DNA of 7,053 nt, taken from Rhizobacter sp. (GTDB lineage: Bacteria; Pseudomonadota; Gammaproteobacteria; Burkholderiales; Burkholderiaceae_C). Under the pieces are notes generated by a model, which had not been told where the DNA came from, did no database searches, and saw only the letters and a program-made list of their open reading frames with translations. The stretch's first letter is position 1; each line of letters begins with the position of its first letter. Made by a program: the position numbers and the translations under genes. The stretch lies in contig JANYBE010000173.1 of the NCBI GenBank assembly GCA_025360945.1, forward strand, positions 1 through 7,053, given 5' to 3'. Positions 1-5,993 of this stretch are shown in pieces.

Positions 1-240
1 GGGTCGAGCAGGGAAATTGTCCTCCATTGCAGGGAGCCACGGCGCGTTGCCTTTAGGCCGCGGGTTGACCAATTCGAACTAGTTGCCCGTCACCGACGGG
101 TTCAGGGCGACGAGACCGGGTCAGCCACTACCTGCTCTCGACCCATCGGCGACATTGCCTACCAGAAGCTCGCTACTGCGAAGCCGTCATTCGCTCGTGC
201 CTACAAGCCAACAAAACGACCCCGACACCAGTCCGTCGAA
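1..240. other. Non-coding flank left of the IS21 element
   Basis: I see no supportable gene here. The only open frame on the plus strand (83-325) runs into the insertion-sequence end, has low-complexity Ser/Pro/Arg content and matches no family I recognise. A perfect short hairpin, CCCGTC-ACC-GACGGG, lies at 86-100 without a T-tract on either strand, so it is not a clear terminator. If the insertion is removed, this stretch joins the short region downstream of fdxA, which suggests ordinary intergenic sequence. It may be one of the degenerate intergenic repeats common in proteobacteria, but I cannot verify that. Confidence 0.5.
235..240. repeat. Target-site duplication, left copy
   Basis: GTCGAA lies directly outside the TGCG terminus of the IS21 element and is repeated directly outside its other end at 3035-3040. 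Six base pairs fits the family's usual duplication. A chance match of this length exactly abutting both ends is unlikely. Confidence 0.85.
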
Positions 241-334
241 TGCGTATTTCAGCGATCGCGGACGCCTGTTTCAGTCTGAAGGCGGACGCCGTTTCAGCGC
301 GATGGCGGACGGCGTTTCAATCTGATCGCGGACG
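241..334. repeat. Left-end (istB side) repeat array of the IS21 element
   Basis: After the terminal TGCGTATTTCAGC come four copies of a unit of the form GATCGCGGACG-n-GTTTCAG. They start at 254, 278, 301 and 324, so spacings are 24, 23 and 23 bp. Copies 2 and 3 are diverged at the fourth and fifth bases (GAAGG, GATGG). The units are the reverse complement of those at the other end, so the two arrays form a long imperfect inverted repeat. Repeated end sequences of IS21 elements are regarded as transposase (IstA) binding sites. That role is inferred here. Confidence 0.8.
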
Positions 335-389
335 CGCTGGGGAGGCGCGCAAGTGAGGTCGTCAATGTAGCTCAATCGTCCGCGATCAG
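322..389. repeat. 13-bp perfect inverted repeat inside the left IS end
   Basis: CTGATCGCGGACG at 322-334 is the exact reverse complement of CGTCCGCGATCAG at 377-389, with 42 bp between. The first arm is the innermost left-end unit. The second is a lone unit in the opposite orientation, the same as the right-end array. It could be an extra binding site or form a stem in RNA reading through the end. Confidence 0.7.
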
Positions 390-529
390 CCTGAAGCGTG
401 CTGGCGCGAAGCGGTTGTCGAAGGTGCTCGGTGCAGACTTATCCACGGCGGCGGACGGCGCTTGCGACGTACCGGCCGACGCGGTGGATAAGTCGTTTGC
501 AACGCAGTATTCGGTGGTCGTGCTCGAGG
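335..529. other. Non-coding IS interior between left repeats and the istB stop
   Basis: No gene is seen. The stretch holds the inverted end-repeat unit at 377-395 and an 11-bp inverted repeat, GACTTATCCAC at 436-446 with GTGGATAAGTC at 484-494. Each arm includes an 8-of-9 match to the DnaA box TTATCCACA (439-447 on plus, 483-491 on minus). For transcripts of istB this is the 3' untranslated region. The 11-bp arms could form a stem with a 37-nt loop but lack a U-tract. Confidence 0.55.
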
Positions 530-1267
530 TCATTTGTTTTGCTCTGGGTCGCGCAGCGAGACGCCCTTGAGTGCGATCTTGTGGCTGCTATGGACGACGC
601 GGTCGAGGATCGCGTCAGCGAGCGTGGGGTCGTCCAGGTAGGTGTGCCAAGCCTTCACCGGCAGCTGGCTCGTGATCAACGTCGAGCGACTACCCACGCG
701 GTCATCGAGCAGCTCGAGCAGGTCGTTGCGTTCGGCGGCGCCCATCGGCGAGATCGCGAAGTCATCGATGACCAACAAGTCCAGCTTGGCCAACTGCGCG
801 AGGCGCCGCGCGAAGCTGCCGTCGCCGTGCGCGACCTGCAGTTCATCGAACAGGCGCGCCGCCCTGGTGTAGAGCACAGAGAAGCCAGAGCGCGCCGCCT
901 GATGCGCCAGCGCACAGGCCAGCCACGTCTTGCCGCACCCGGTCATTCCCGTGATCAGCAGGTTCTGCCCGCGGCGCAGCCAATCGCCCTCGGCCAGCGC
1001 GACCACCAACGATCGATCCAGCGCGCGACTGACGCGCCAGTTGATGTCCTCCACGCAGGCGGCGCTGACCTTGAGCTTGGCCGCCTTCAGCAGGCGTTGT
1101 ACGCGCCGGTCGTCGCGCCATGCGATCTCGCGCTGCACGAGCAGCGTCAGGCGTTCATCGAAGCCCAGCGCGCTGGCGGCCGTGCTGGTGGCTTGCTCCT
1201 CGATGGCGTGGACCATGCCGTCCAGGCGCAGGCTGCGCAATTGATCCAGGGTGTGTTCGTTCAGCAT
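530..1267 (-). CDS. istB: IstB, AAA+ ATPase helper of IS21 transposition
   Basis: This 245-residue protein is of normal length for IstB, the DnaA/DnaC-like ATPase that assembles on DNA and directs and activates the IstA transposase. Visible motifs are Walker A GMTGCGKT at residues 107-114, Walker B LLVIDDF with Asp167-Asp168, a Thr-Ser-Gln sensor-like segment in STLITSQLP, and the family's C-terminal DRVVHSSHKIALKG motif. The N-terminal 65 residues, starting MLNEHTLDQLRSLRLDGM, are the typical IstB helical leader. I chose the start at 1267 because AAGGAG lies 8 nt upstream and this N-terminus matches the family, although the frame stays open further upstream. The gene follows istA by 23 bp, so the two are probably co-transcribed. 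No truncation or lost catalytic residue is seen. Confidence 0.95.
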   Translation of the reverse strand: MLNEHTLDQLRSLRLDGMVHAIEEQATSTAASALGFDERLTLLVQREIAWRDDRRVQRLLKAAKLKVSAACVEDINWRVSRALDRSLVVALAEGDWLRRGQNLLITGMTGCGKTWLACALAHQAARSGFSVLYTRAARLFDELQVAHGDGSFARRLAQLAKLDLLVIDDFAISPMGAAERNDLLELLDDRVGSRSTLITSQLPVKAWHTYLDDPTLADAILDRVVHSSHKIALKGVSLRDPEQNK

Positions 1268-1290
1268 CGGTCGATCTCCTTCGGTGGTGG

Positions 1291-2829
1291 TCAGTGGTAG
1301 TAGTCGGGGCCGCGCACGTTCTCGTGCTCCGGCAGCGCGGCAGTCGTGGCCGGCAGCAAGCTGTGCTGACGGTCCAGCCCGCTCTTGAGGATCGAGGCGA
1401 CGCTGCGGAAGCTGGGCGAGCGGATCGCCAGCGCTCTGGCGCAGGCGGCCTCGAGGCGCGCCGGCGTGTACTCGCGCGCCAGCCGCTTCAGGCCCAGACA
1501 GGCGCGGTAGCCCTGCTCGGGGTGCGGACGGTGCTCGAGCTGCCAGGTCACCACGGCGGCAGTGCTCACGCCCACGCGTCGACCCCAATCGATGAGCTTC
1601 AGCGGCGTCCATTCCAGGTGAGCGCGGTGCGACGCCGGCATGTGCTCAGGCGTCGTTGTGTGGGCGCCGCGCTTGTGACTCAAGGCATGGCAGGCCACGC
1701 GCTGGTTGGCCTGGAACGCCTCCACCAAGCTCTCGGTGACGCGCAACTCGACGGTGGTGCCCACCAGCCGATGCGGCACGCTGTAGTAGTGGGCGTCGAA
1801 CTCGACGTGGTAGTCGATGTTGACCTTGGCGGACTTCCAGCGACTGATCTCGAAGCGCGCTGCCGGCAACGGTTTGAGCGCCGGGGCGTCGAGTTCTTTG
1901 AAGGCGCTCGCCCGGCAGCCGGGAAGCTTCTTGAAGGCGCGCTGGTTCAGATCGACGAGGAGCGCGGCGATCGCTTGGTTGAGTTCGGCCAGGCTGAAGA
2001 ACCGGCGGTTGCGCAGGCGCGCCAGAATCCAGCGTTGGACCAGGAGCACCGAGCCCTCGACCTTCGGCTTGTCGCGCGGATGACCTGGCCGTGCTGCGAG
2101 CAGTGCGCAGCCGTAGTGCTCGGCGAATTCCTCGTAAGTCCGGTTGGGCTCGGGGTCGTAGCTGTCGGGGTACTTGATCAACGCGCGGGTCTGGTCGGGC
2201 ACGATCAGGCGCGGCGTGCCGCCGAAGAATTCGAGCGCGCGCACCTGGGCACCGATCCAGTCGGCGGTGGTCTGGCGCGCGGTGGCGCAGGCGTAGGTGT
2301 AGTTCGACGCGCCGAGCGTGGCCACGAAGATCTGTGCCGCGGTGATCTCGCCGGTGGACGCGTCGATCAGCGGCACGGTGTCGCCGCTGTAGTCGACGAA
2401 GAGCTTCTCGCCGGCGACGTGGGCCTGGCGCATCGAGCGCTTCAGGCTCTGCGCGAACGCGCGGTACTTGATGCAAAAGCTCGTGTACTTGTAGGCCAGC
2501 GCGTTGTCGCGCGCGTACTCCTCCCACAGCAACTGCAGCGTGACGCCGGCGCGCTTGAGTTCTTGGTGAACGAGCGCAAAGTCGGGGGCGAGTTGGTGGC
2601 TCGACCGGGGCACTGCCGGGCGAAACAGTCGGGCCTCGAGTTCGTCGTCGGTGAGTGTCTGGGCAACCCCCCAGTCGACGCCGGCCACGCGGGCCAGCAA
2701 CACGTACTTGCCCGCCGAGCTCTTGGCGATCTTCAGCGCTCGGGCGACTTCGCCGTAGCTCAGCCCTGCCTGCAAATGCAGGCGCAATGTCTCTCGTATT
2801 CGGCGCATGGTGACTCTGTTCGTGGGCAT
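1291..2829 (-). CDS. istA: IstA, DDE transposase of the IS21 family
   Basis: This 512-residue protein falls in the IstA size range. An N-terminal helix-turn-helix is visible at about residues 9-45 (RRIRETLRLHLQAGLSYGEV onward to AKSSAGKYV) and would bind the end repeats. The retroviral-integrase-type core begins near residue 140 with catalytic Asp146 (LFVDYSGD), Asp212 (LIVPDQTRA) and Glu258 (DKPKVEGSV), the DDE triad that cuts and joins DNA strands. The C-terminal part (about 300-512) contains the IstA beta-barrel-like segment with YHVEFDAHYYSVPHRLVG. Met1 at 2829 and Met8 at 2808 are both possible starts. Neither has a strong ribosome binding site, and the longer one is given. A palindrome lies 26 bp upstream. 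The gene appears intact. Confidence 0.95.
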   Translation of the reverse strand: MPTNRVTMRRIRETLRLHLQAGLSYGEVARALKIAKSSAGKYVLLARVAGVDWGVAQTLTDDELEARLFRPAVPRSSHQLAPDFALVHQELKRAGVTLQLLWEEYARDNALAYKYTSFCIKYRAFAQSLKRSMRQAHVAGEKLFVDYSGDTVPLIDASTGEITAAQIFVATLGASNYTYACATARQTTADWIGAQVRALEFFGGTPRLIVPDQTRALIKYPDSYDPEPNRTYEEFAEHYGCALLAARPGHPRDKPKVEGSVLLVQRWILARLRNRRFFSLAELNQAIAALLVDLNQRAFKKLPGCRASAFKELDAPALKPLPAARFEISRWKSAKVNIDYHVEFDAHYYSVPHRLVGTTVELRVTESLVEAFQANQRVACHALSHKRGAHTTTPEHMPASHRAHLEWTPLKLIDWGRRVGVSTAAVVTWQLEHRPHPEQGYRACLGLKRLAREYTPARLEAACARALAIRSPSFRSVASILKSGLDRQHSLLPATTAALPEHENVRGPDYYH

Positions 2830-2854
2830 CGGCTCGTTCGCAAAAAGCGATGAG

Positions 2855-2871
2855 CTTGAACCCGGTTCAAG
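2855..2871. promoter_or_regulatory. Palindrome upstream of istA, candidate operator
   Basis: CTTGAACC and GGTTCAAG form perfect 8-bp arms around a single central C. The site lies between the right-end repeat array and the istA start codon, where the istA promoter should be. On the istA strand it contains TTGAAC, which could serve as a -35-like hexamer, but I cannot define a convincing -10. The palindrome shows directly in the sequence. A role in controlling transposase expression is inferred. Confidence 0.4.
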
Positions 2872-2894
2872 AAGTCACTTGCACGCCCCTGGAT

Positions 2895-3034
2895 CGTCCG
2901 CGATGGCGCTGAAATGCCGTCCGCGATCAGACTGAAACGCCGTCCACGATCACGCTGAAATGCCGTCCGCGATCAGCCTGAAACAGCGTCCGCGATCAGC
3001 CTGAAATGCCGTCCGCGATGGGCTGAAATACGCA
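2895..3034. repeat. Right-end (istA side) array of six 23-bp repeats
   Basis: Six tandem units with consensus CGTCCGCGATCAGCCTGAA plus four variable bases start at 2895, 2918, 2941, 2964, 2987 and 3010. The phase is an exact 23 bp until the last unit, which loses one base and runs into the terminus ATACGCA. The invariant core is CGTCC(G/A)CGAT and CTGAAA. Twenty-three bp is about two helical turns, which would put bound proteins on roughly the same DNA face. The array is longer and better conserved than that at the istB end. It is most simply the IstA binding platform. Confidence 0.85.
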
Positions 3035-3040
3035 GTCGAA
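3035..3040. repeat. Target-site duplication, right copy
   Basis: The second copy of GTCGAA abuts the CGCA terminus of the IS21 element. Removing the element and one copy restores a continuous sequence reading CCGTCGAAAATGG. Confidence 0.85.
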
Positions 3041-3107
3041 AATGGCGGCGTTGAGGTTGCATGCCGTTAGCACTGAACCCATTGATTCCGGCCGAGCCAG
3101 GCTGCCG
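3041..3107. other. Short spacer between the IS right end and fdxA
   Basis: These 67 bp lie after the right copy of the target-site duplication and downstream of the fdxA stop codon. I find no open frame belonging to a known family and no convincing GC-rich stem followed by a T-run for a terminator of the nnrS-fdxA transcript. The insertion may have separated the operon from its original termination signal further left. Confidence 0.4.
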
Positions 3108-3431
3108 TCACCGCTCAAGTTCACCAAGCTTCGCTTCGATCTTGCTCCAATCCTCGGCGTCAGGAAGAGGCAGCTTCGTCTTGGTGATTGGCTTCCACTC
3201 CTGCGAGAGTTCGGCATTGAGCGTCGTGAAGCGCAGCTGGTTGCTCGGTACATCTTCCTCGGCATAGATCGCACTCACGGGACACTCCGGGACGCACACG
3301 ACGCAATCGATGCAATCGTCGGGGTCGATGACCAAGAAGTTCGGCCCTTCGCGGAACGCGTCGACTGGACACACATCCACGCAGTCGGTGTACTTGCAGC
3401 GAATACACGCCTCGGTCACGACGAAAGTCAT
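3108..3431 (-). CDS. fdxA: FdxA, seven-iron [3Fe-4S][4Fe-4S] ferredoxin
   Basis: This 107-residue cytoplasmic electron carrier has the full length and layout of Azotobacter ferredoxin I. It has exactly eight cysteines: C9, C12, C17, C21, C40, C43, C46 and C50, in CIRCKYTDCVDVCP and CIDCVVCVPECP. By family knowledge, C9, C17 and C50 hold the [3Fe-4S] cluster and C21, C40, C43 and C46 the [4Fe-4S] cluster. C12 is the extra non-ligand cysteine. The free cysteine that AvFdI has in CPVDCF is alanine here (CPVDAF). The C-terminal half keeps the family motif PLPDAEDW at about residues 88-95. It lies 55 bp downstream of nnrS on the same strand, so it is probably co-transcribed and under the same NsrR control. 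That suggests an electron-transfer job in nitrosative or low-oxygen metabolism, but its partner cannot be told from sequence. Confidence 0.95.
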   Translation of the reverse strand: MTFVVTEACIRCKYTDCVDVCPVDAFREGPNFLVIDPDDCIDCVVCVPECPVSAIYAEEDVPSNQLRFTTLNAELSQEWKPITKTKLPLPDAEDWSKIEAKLGELER

Positions 3432-3486
3432 GCGGAGTCCTGTGCTCGGTCAAGCGCAGCAAGGGGTCGCAACGGGACTCTGACCA

Positions 3487-4737
3487 TCAGCCGTCCTTGC
3501 CGTCGAGCCGCGTGCTCACCAGCCACGGGGCAAAGATGACCAAGTAGATGCCGAACGCGGCAAACCAGGCCGCCGCGGCGGCGATCAGCCACAGTACGAG
3601 TTGCTGCGGCGCCACCAACGGCAGCACCACCCGAGCGACGGCGGCGCTCGCCACCAACAGGTAGGCAACTACCTCAAGCCTTGAGGCCTGCAGCGGCCGC
3701 CCCGTGTGGCCTCGTGCCGTGCGGGTGATCATGCCGATCACGAGCCCGCCAGTGGCGCCCACAGCCAAGGCGTGTATCCCTGCCGATGCGTTGATGCCGC
3801 CGAGCTGAGCCCAGCCAAGCAGTAGGAGGCCGATGGGGATCCACGCGTATGCCAAGTGCAGGACCCAAAGGATGGGCCGTGCGCGCGTGCGCCAGGGTTG
3901 CCACTGCCACAAGCGCACGGCGTGCAGCAAACCGGCCGCGCCAAACGACGCGGCTGTGACGGCATGGTGTGGCAGCAGCACCCACGCAGCCAACGCGAGG
4001 GCCGTGGCCGCGAGCGTGGCTTGTTCCAGCCGGCGCGGCACCTGCAGCTTGGTGCCCGGCAGTGCTGACATCGTGAACGCCGGAATCACCCGCCCAGCGA
4101 TCACGCATTCGATGATCACGATCAACGCCAGACCGGCGTGCAGTGCTCGGACCGGGGCGATGTCGAGCATGCCCAGAACAGCCAGGTGAAAACACAGGTT
4201 CGCCAGCGCCAGCAGCGCCAGGATGGCGCCCAAAGGCAGATTGCGACGGTTGCCGGCCCGCCACAGCACCGTGACGAGGATGACTGCCACCAGGGGCAAC
4301 AGCAGCATGTCCAGCGTCGCATAGACGACGTAGGGCGCCGCGACTGCAGCTAGTCTGGCCGCTACCCACAGCAGGGCAAGCGCTGCCAGCGCACCGCCGC
4401 GCGGTGTGACCAATCCGGTCCAAGCTTTTCCGGCGGTGAGCAGAAACCCAACGATCACAGCGACGGCGAAGCCAAAGAGCATCTCGTGGGCATGCCAAAG
4501 CACGGGCGAGACACGCAAGTTCAGCGTCACTGAACCCAACAGCATTGCGATCCAGAGCGGGACCGCCAGCATCGCCAACACTGCGGCACCCAGATAGAAC
4601 GGGCGGAAGCCGAGCCGCAGAACCGGCCAGCCGCGGAGTGCAGTGACAGAGCTTGGCGGGGTCGTCGCTGGTACGGCGGCGGGCGGTGGAGCTTGAAGCG
4701 TCATGGAGGAGTGACTTTCGCCCTGCGGGGGGTGCAT
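3487..4737 (-). CDS. nnrS: NnrS family heme-copper membrane protein, nitrosative stress
   Basis: NnrS is a polytopic inner-membrane protein that binds heme and copper. In several bacteria it helps cells tolerate NO and its metal-nitrosyl products. Its exact reaction is not settled. The 416-residue product is close to family size and is mostly hydrophobic, with about 12 candidate membrane segments from residue 44 to 405. Family signatures present are LRLGFRPFYLG (40-50), WHAHEMLFGFAVAVIVGFLL (81-100) followed by TAGKAWTG, AGRVIPAFT (214-222), and HALAVGATGG with MITRTARGHTGRPL (322-349). The histidines H82, H84, H322 and H344 are candidate metal ligands. Met12 (4704) is an alternative start, since the conserved region begins near residue 35 and neither start has a good ribosome binding site. 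It is divergent from the nsrR-like gene, with an NsrR-type site 10 bp upstream of Met1. fdxA follows. Confidence 0.93.
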   Translation of the reverse strand: MHPPQGESHSSMTLQAPPPAAVPATTPPSSVTALRGWPVLRLGFRPFYLGAAVLAMLAVPLWIAMLLGSVTLNLRVSPVLWHAHEMLFGFAVAVIVGFLLTAGKAWTGLVTPRGGALAALALLWVAARLAAVAAPYVVYATLDMLLLPLVAVILVTVLWRAGNRRNLPLGAILALLALANLCFHLAVLGMLDIAPVRALHAGLALIVIIECVIAGRVIPAFTMSALPGTKLQVPRRLEQATLAATALALAAWVLLPHHAVTAASFGAAGLLHAVRLWQWQPWRTRARPILWVLHLAYAWIPIGLLLLGWAQLGGINASAGIHALAVGATGGLVIGMITRTARGHTGRPLQASRLEVVAYLLVASAAVARVVLPLVAPQQLVLWLIAAAAAWFAAFGIYLVIFAPWLVSTRLDGKDG

Positions 4738-4746
4738 TTATCTGGA

Positions 4747-4769
4747 AAGATGTACACGATCTGCATCTT
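4747..4769. promoter_or_regulatory. NsrR operator 1, over the nnrS promoter
   Basis: The 23-bp site is AAGATGTA, seven bases, then TGCATCTT. Both halves match the known NsrR consensus (AAGATGYA-N7-TRCATCTT) exactly, and the spacing is that of the consensus. On the minus strand it covers the proposed -10 box (TAAGAT, 4765-4770) and start region of nnrS. On the plus strand it ends just before the -35 of the nsrR gene. Binding should repress nnrS-fdxA until NO is present. The site is read directly. Occupancy is inferred. Confidence 0.85.
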
Positions 4770-4793
4770 AGTGACACCGCCCCCGTAAAGCAA
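4765..4793 (-). promoter_or_regulatory. Candidate promoter of nnrS-fdxA
   Basis: On the minus strand, TTGCTT is followed after 17 bp by TAAGAT (4765-4770), matching -35 and -10 at three and four of six bases. The -10 is part of NsrR operator 1. Transcription would start about 20 nt upstream of Met1 of NnrS. The -35 is weak, so this is a tentative call. The element overlaps the opposite nsrR promoter, so the two may interfere. Confidence 0.4.
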
Positions 4794-4799
4794 TACAAT
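4771..4799 (+). promoter_or_regulatory. Candidate sigma-70 promoter of the nsrR gene
   Basis: GTGACA (4771-4776) and TACAAT (4794-4799) each match the -35 and -10 consensus at five of six bases, with an ideal 17-bp spacer. Transcription would start near 4806, about 16 nt before the ATG at 4822, with AGGG at 4812-4815 as the ribosome binding site. It lies between and across the two NsrR-type sites. Confidence 0.6.
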
Positions 4800-4810
4800 A
4801 CATGCATCTT
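4788..4810. promoter_or_regulatory. NsrR operator 2 (weaker), over the nsrR promoter
   Basis: The right half TGCATCTT at 4803-4810 is perfect. The left half AAGCAATA at 4788-4795 matches the consensus at five of eight positions with the correct 23-bp span. It overlaps the proposed -10 of the nsrR gene and ends 11 bp before its start codon, which fits negative autoregulation with lower affinity than operator 1. Confidence 0.6.
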
Positions 4811-4821
4811 TAGGGCCGCAC

Positions 4822-5343
4822 ATGCGACTTTCCGAATACACCGACTACACGCTTCGCGTACTGATGTACTGCGCCGCCCATCGTGAGCGTCTGGTCACCA
4901 TCGCCGAACTGGCCGAGCATCACAGACTGTCGAAGAACCATCTGATGAAGGTCGTCAACGATCTGGCACACCGGAGCCTGATCGAGACCACCCGGGGGCG
5001 TGGCGGCGGCCTACGGCTGCTGCTGGAGCCCAAGGCGATTCGCATCGGTGATGTCGTGCGCGCGACGGAGACCGACTTCCGCCTCGTCGAGTGCTTCGAT
5101 GCCGACACCGACGCCTGCACGCTCTCGCCGAGCTGTCGGCTGAAGCACTTGTTCGGCCAGGCATTGCAGGGCTACTTCAAGGCCTTGGACGGCGCAACGC
5201 TGGCCGACATGACCACGGGCCTCCCCGGACCCAAGGGCCGCCCGGAGGGCGCGCCGTCGGGCGGCAAGGCGGCCGTCCCGATGTCGATGCCCGCAACCCG
5301 GCGTCCCGCACGGCTGGCCAAGACCTCCGCGCGGGATCGCTGA
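4822..5343 (+). CDS. nsrR: NsrR-type Rrf2 family transcriptional regulator
   Basis: This is a cytoplasmic Fe-S regulator that represses NO-response genes and is released when NO nitrosylates its cluster. The N-terminus MRLSEYTDYTLRVLMYCA and the winged helix-turn-helix (about residues 24-65, with the recognition segment LSKNHLMKVVNDL and wing RGRGGGLRL) are typical of NsrR. Cluster-ligand cysteines C91, C99 and C105 are in place. Asp8, the fourth ligand shown for Streptomyces NsrR, is also conserved. After residue 115 the protein continues to 173 residues, longer than the usual 140-160, with a Pro/Ala/Arg/Lys-rich tail that looks disordered. AGGG six bases before the ATG supports this start. 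Two NsrR-type operators lie just upstream. The paralogues IscR and RirA are less likely given these operators and neighbours. Confidence 0.9.
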   Translation: MRLSEYTDYTLRVLMYCAAHRERLVTIAELAEHHRLSKNHLMKVVNDLAHRSLIETTRGRGGGLRLLLEPKAIRIGDVVRATETDFRLVECFDADTDACTLSPSCRLKHLFGQALQGYFKALDGATLADMTTGLPGPKGRPEGAPSGGKAAVPMSMPATRRPARLAKTSARDR

Positions 5344-5358
5344 ATCGAAGCGCACGCC

Positions 5359-5946
5359 ATGGCCAACAACTTCCCTGGGCACTCCGCCCCGGCTTCAGGC
5401 TTCGAGGTCCCACTCGAAATGCTCGCGGCTTGCCACGGACGTGTTCAGAGTCAGTGCGCAACGCTGCTGCGACTGGTACCACACATCGCCGCTCATGGTT
5501 CGGATCGGCCCGCGCAAGAAGCTGCTACAGCGGTGATGCGCTACTTCGACACTGCCGCTCGACACCACCATGAAGACGAAGAACGGGACTTGTTTCCCGC
5601 GTTGCTGGAGTCCATGGCGGGGTCGGATGCCGTTTGTCTGCGCGAACTGACGACGGCTCTGTGCGCCGAACACCGTGCTCTCGAAGGTCGATGGGGTGCG
5701 CTACGTCAAGTGCTGGAGCGCGTCGCCGCTGGAATCCCCGCCCCATTGGCGGCTGCCGACGTGCAGGGGCTCGCAGACCTGTACGAACAACACATCGCAC
5801 GCGAAGAATCCGAGTTGCTTCCGATGGCAGCGCGTCTGCTGAGTGAAGCCGAGTTGGACCGCGTGGGCCTCGCCATGCGCACACGGCGTGGTCTTGGCAG
5901 CGCAGACGTGCTGTCGGCCCTGCAAACCGCCGACGAGGTGAGCTGA
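5359..5946 (+). CDS. Hemerythrin-domain di-iron protein
   Basis: This 195-residue soluble protein has a four-helix hemerythrin (HHE) cation-binding domain. Likely di-iron ligands are H26 (AACHGRV), H70/H71 with E74/E75 (RHHHEDEERDLFP), H105 (CAEHRALE), and H145 with E149 (YEQHIAREESELLP). Such proteins bind O2 or NO or help repair damaged iron centres. Position in an NsrR cluster points to NO sensing, scavenging or repair, but it lacks the N-terminal ScdA_N-type domain with its cysteine motif found in YtfE/RIC, so equivalence to YtfE is not claimed. It begins 15 bp after the nsrR stop, which implies one transcript. The ribosome binding site is weak (GAAG near 5347). The extra cysteines C25, C33, C93 and C102 are of unknown importance. 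Confidence 0.88.
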   Translation: MANNFPGHSAPASGFEVPLEMLAACHGRVQSQCATLLRLVPHIAAHGSDRPAQEAATAVMRYFDTAARHHHEDEERDLFPALLESMAGSDAVCLRELTTALCAEHRALEGRWGALRQVLERVAAGIPAPLAAADVQGLADLYEQHIAREESELLPMAARLLSEAELDRVGLAMRTRRGLGSADVLSALQTADEVS

Positions 5947-5993
5947 AATCACGGCGCCTCAATCTGTGAACCTCACCCAATCACAAGACGACC

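Larger units (their letters stand above)
241..3034 (-). mobile_element. Complete IS21-family insertion sequence (2794 bp)
   Basis: The left end (241-253) reads TGCGTATTTCAGC, and the right end read on the opposite strand (3034 back to 3022) gives the same 13 bases. The element therefore begins TG and ends CA, as is usual for IS21 elements. It is flanked by the direct repeat GTCGAA (235-240 and 3035-3040), consistent with the 4-8 bp duplications of this family. Inside are the diagnostic istA-istB pair on one strand and multiple internal repeats at both ends. Both genes look intact, so the copy may be able to transpose. It sits 73 bp downstream of the fdxA stop codon and breaks no gene that I can identify. 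Strand is given as that of istA/istB. Confidence 0.93.

Noticed and set aside
83..325. Possible 80-residue gene left of the IS
   Set aside because: It crosses the IS boundary and ends within the end repeats. Composition is low complexity and no ribosome binding site or homology is evident.
398..1300. 300-codon open frame on the plus strand opposite istB
   Set aside because: Antisense of IstB, whose Walker motifs and ribosome binding site are unambiguous. The plus-strand product resembles no family.
1120..2853. 577-codon open frame on the plus strand opposite istA
   Set aside because: It is the antisense shadow of a clearly recognisable transposase in high-GC DNA. Its product is Arg/Ala/Gly/Val-rich with no known domain.
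2895..3034. Regular repeats resembling a CRISPR array
   Set aside because: The units are contiguous 23-bp repeats with no unique spacers, they recur inverted at the other end of the IS, and no cas genes are present.
3041..3107. rho-independent terminator after fdxA
   Set aside because: Only short GC stems without a T-run are visible, so no terminator can be supported.
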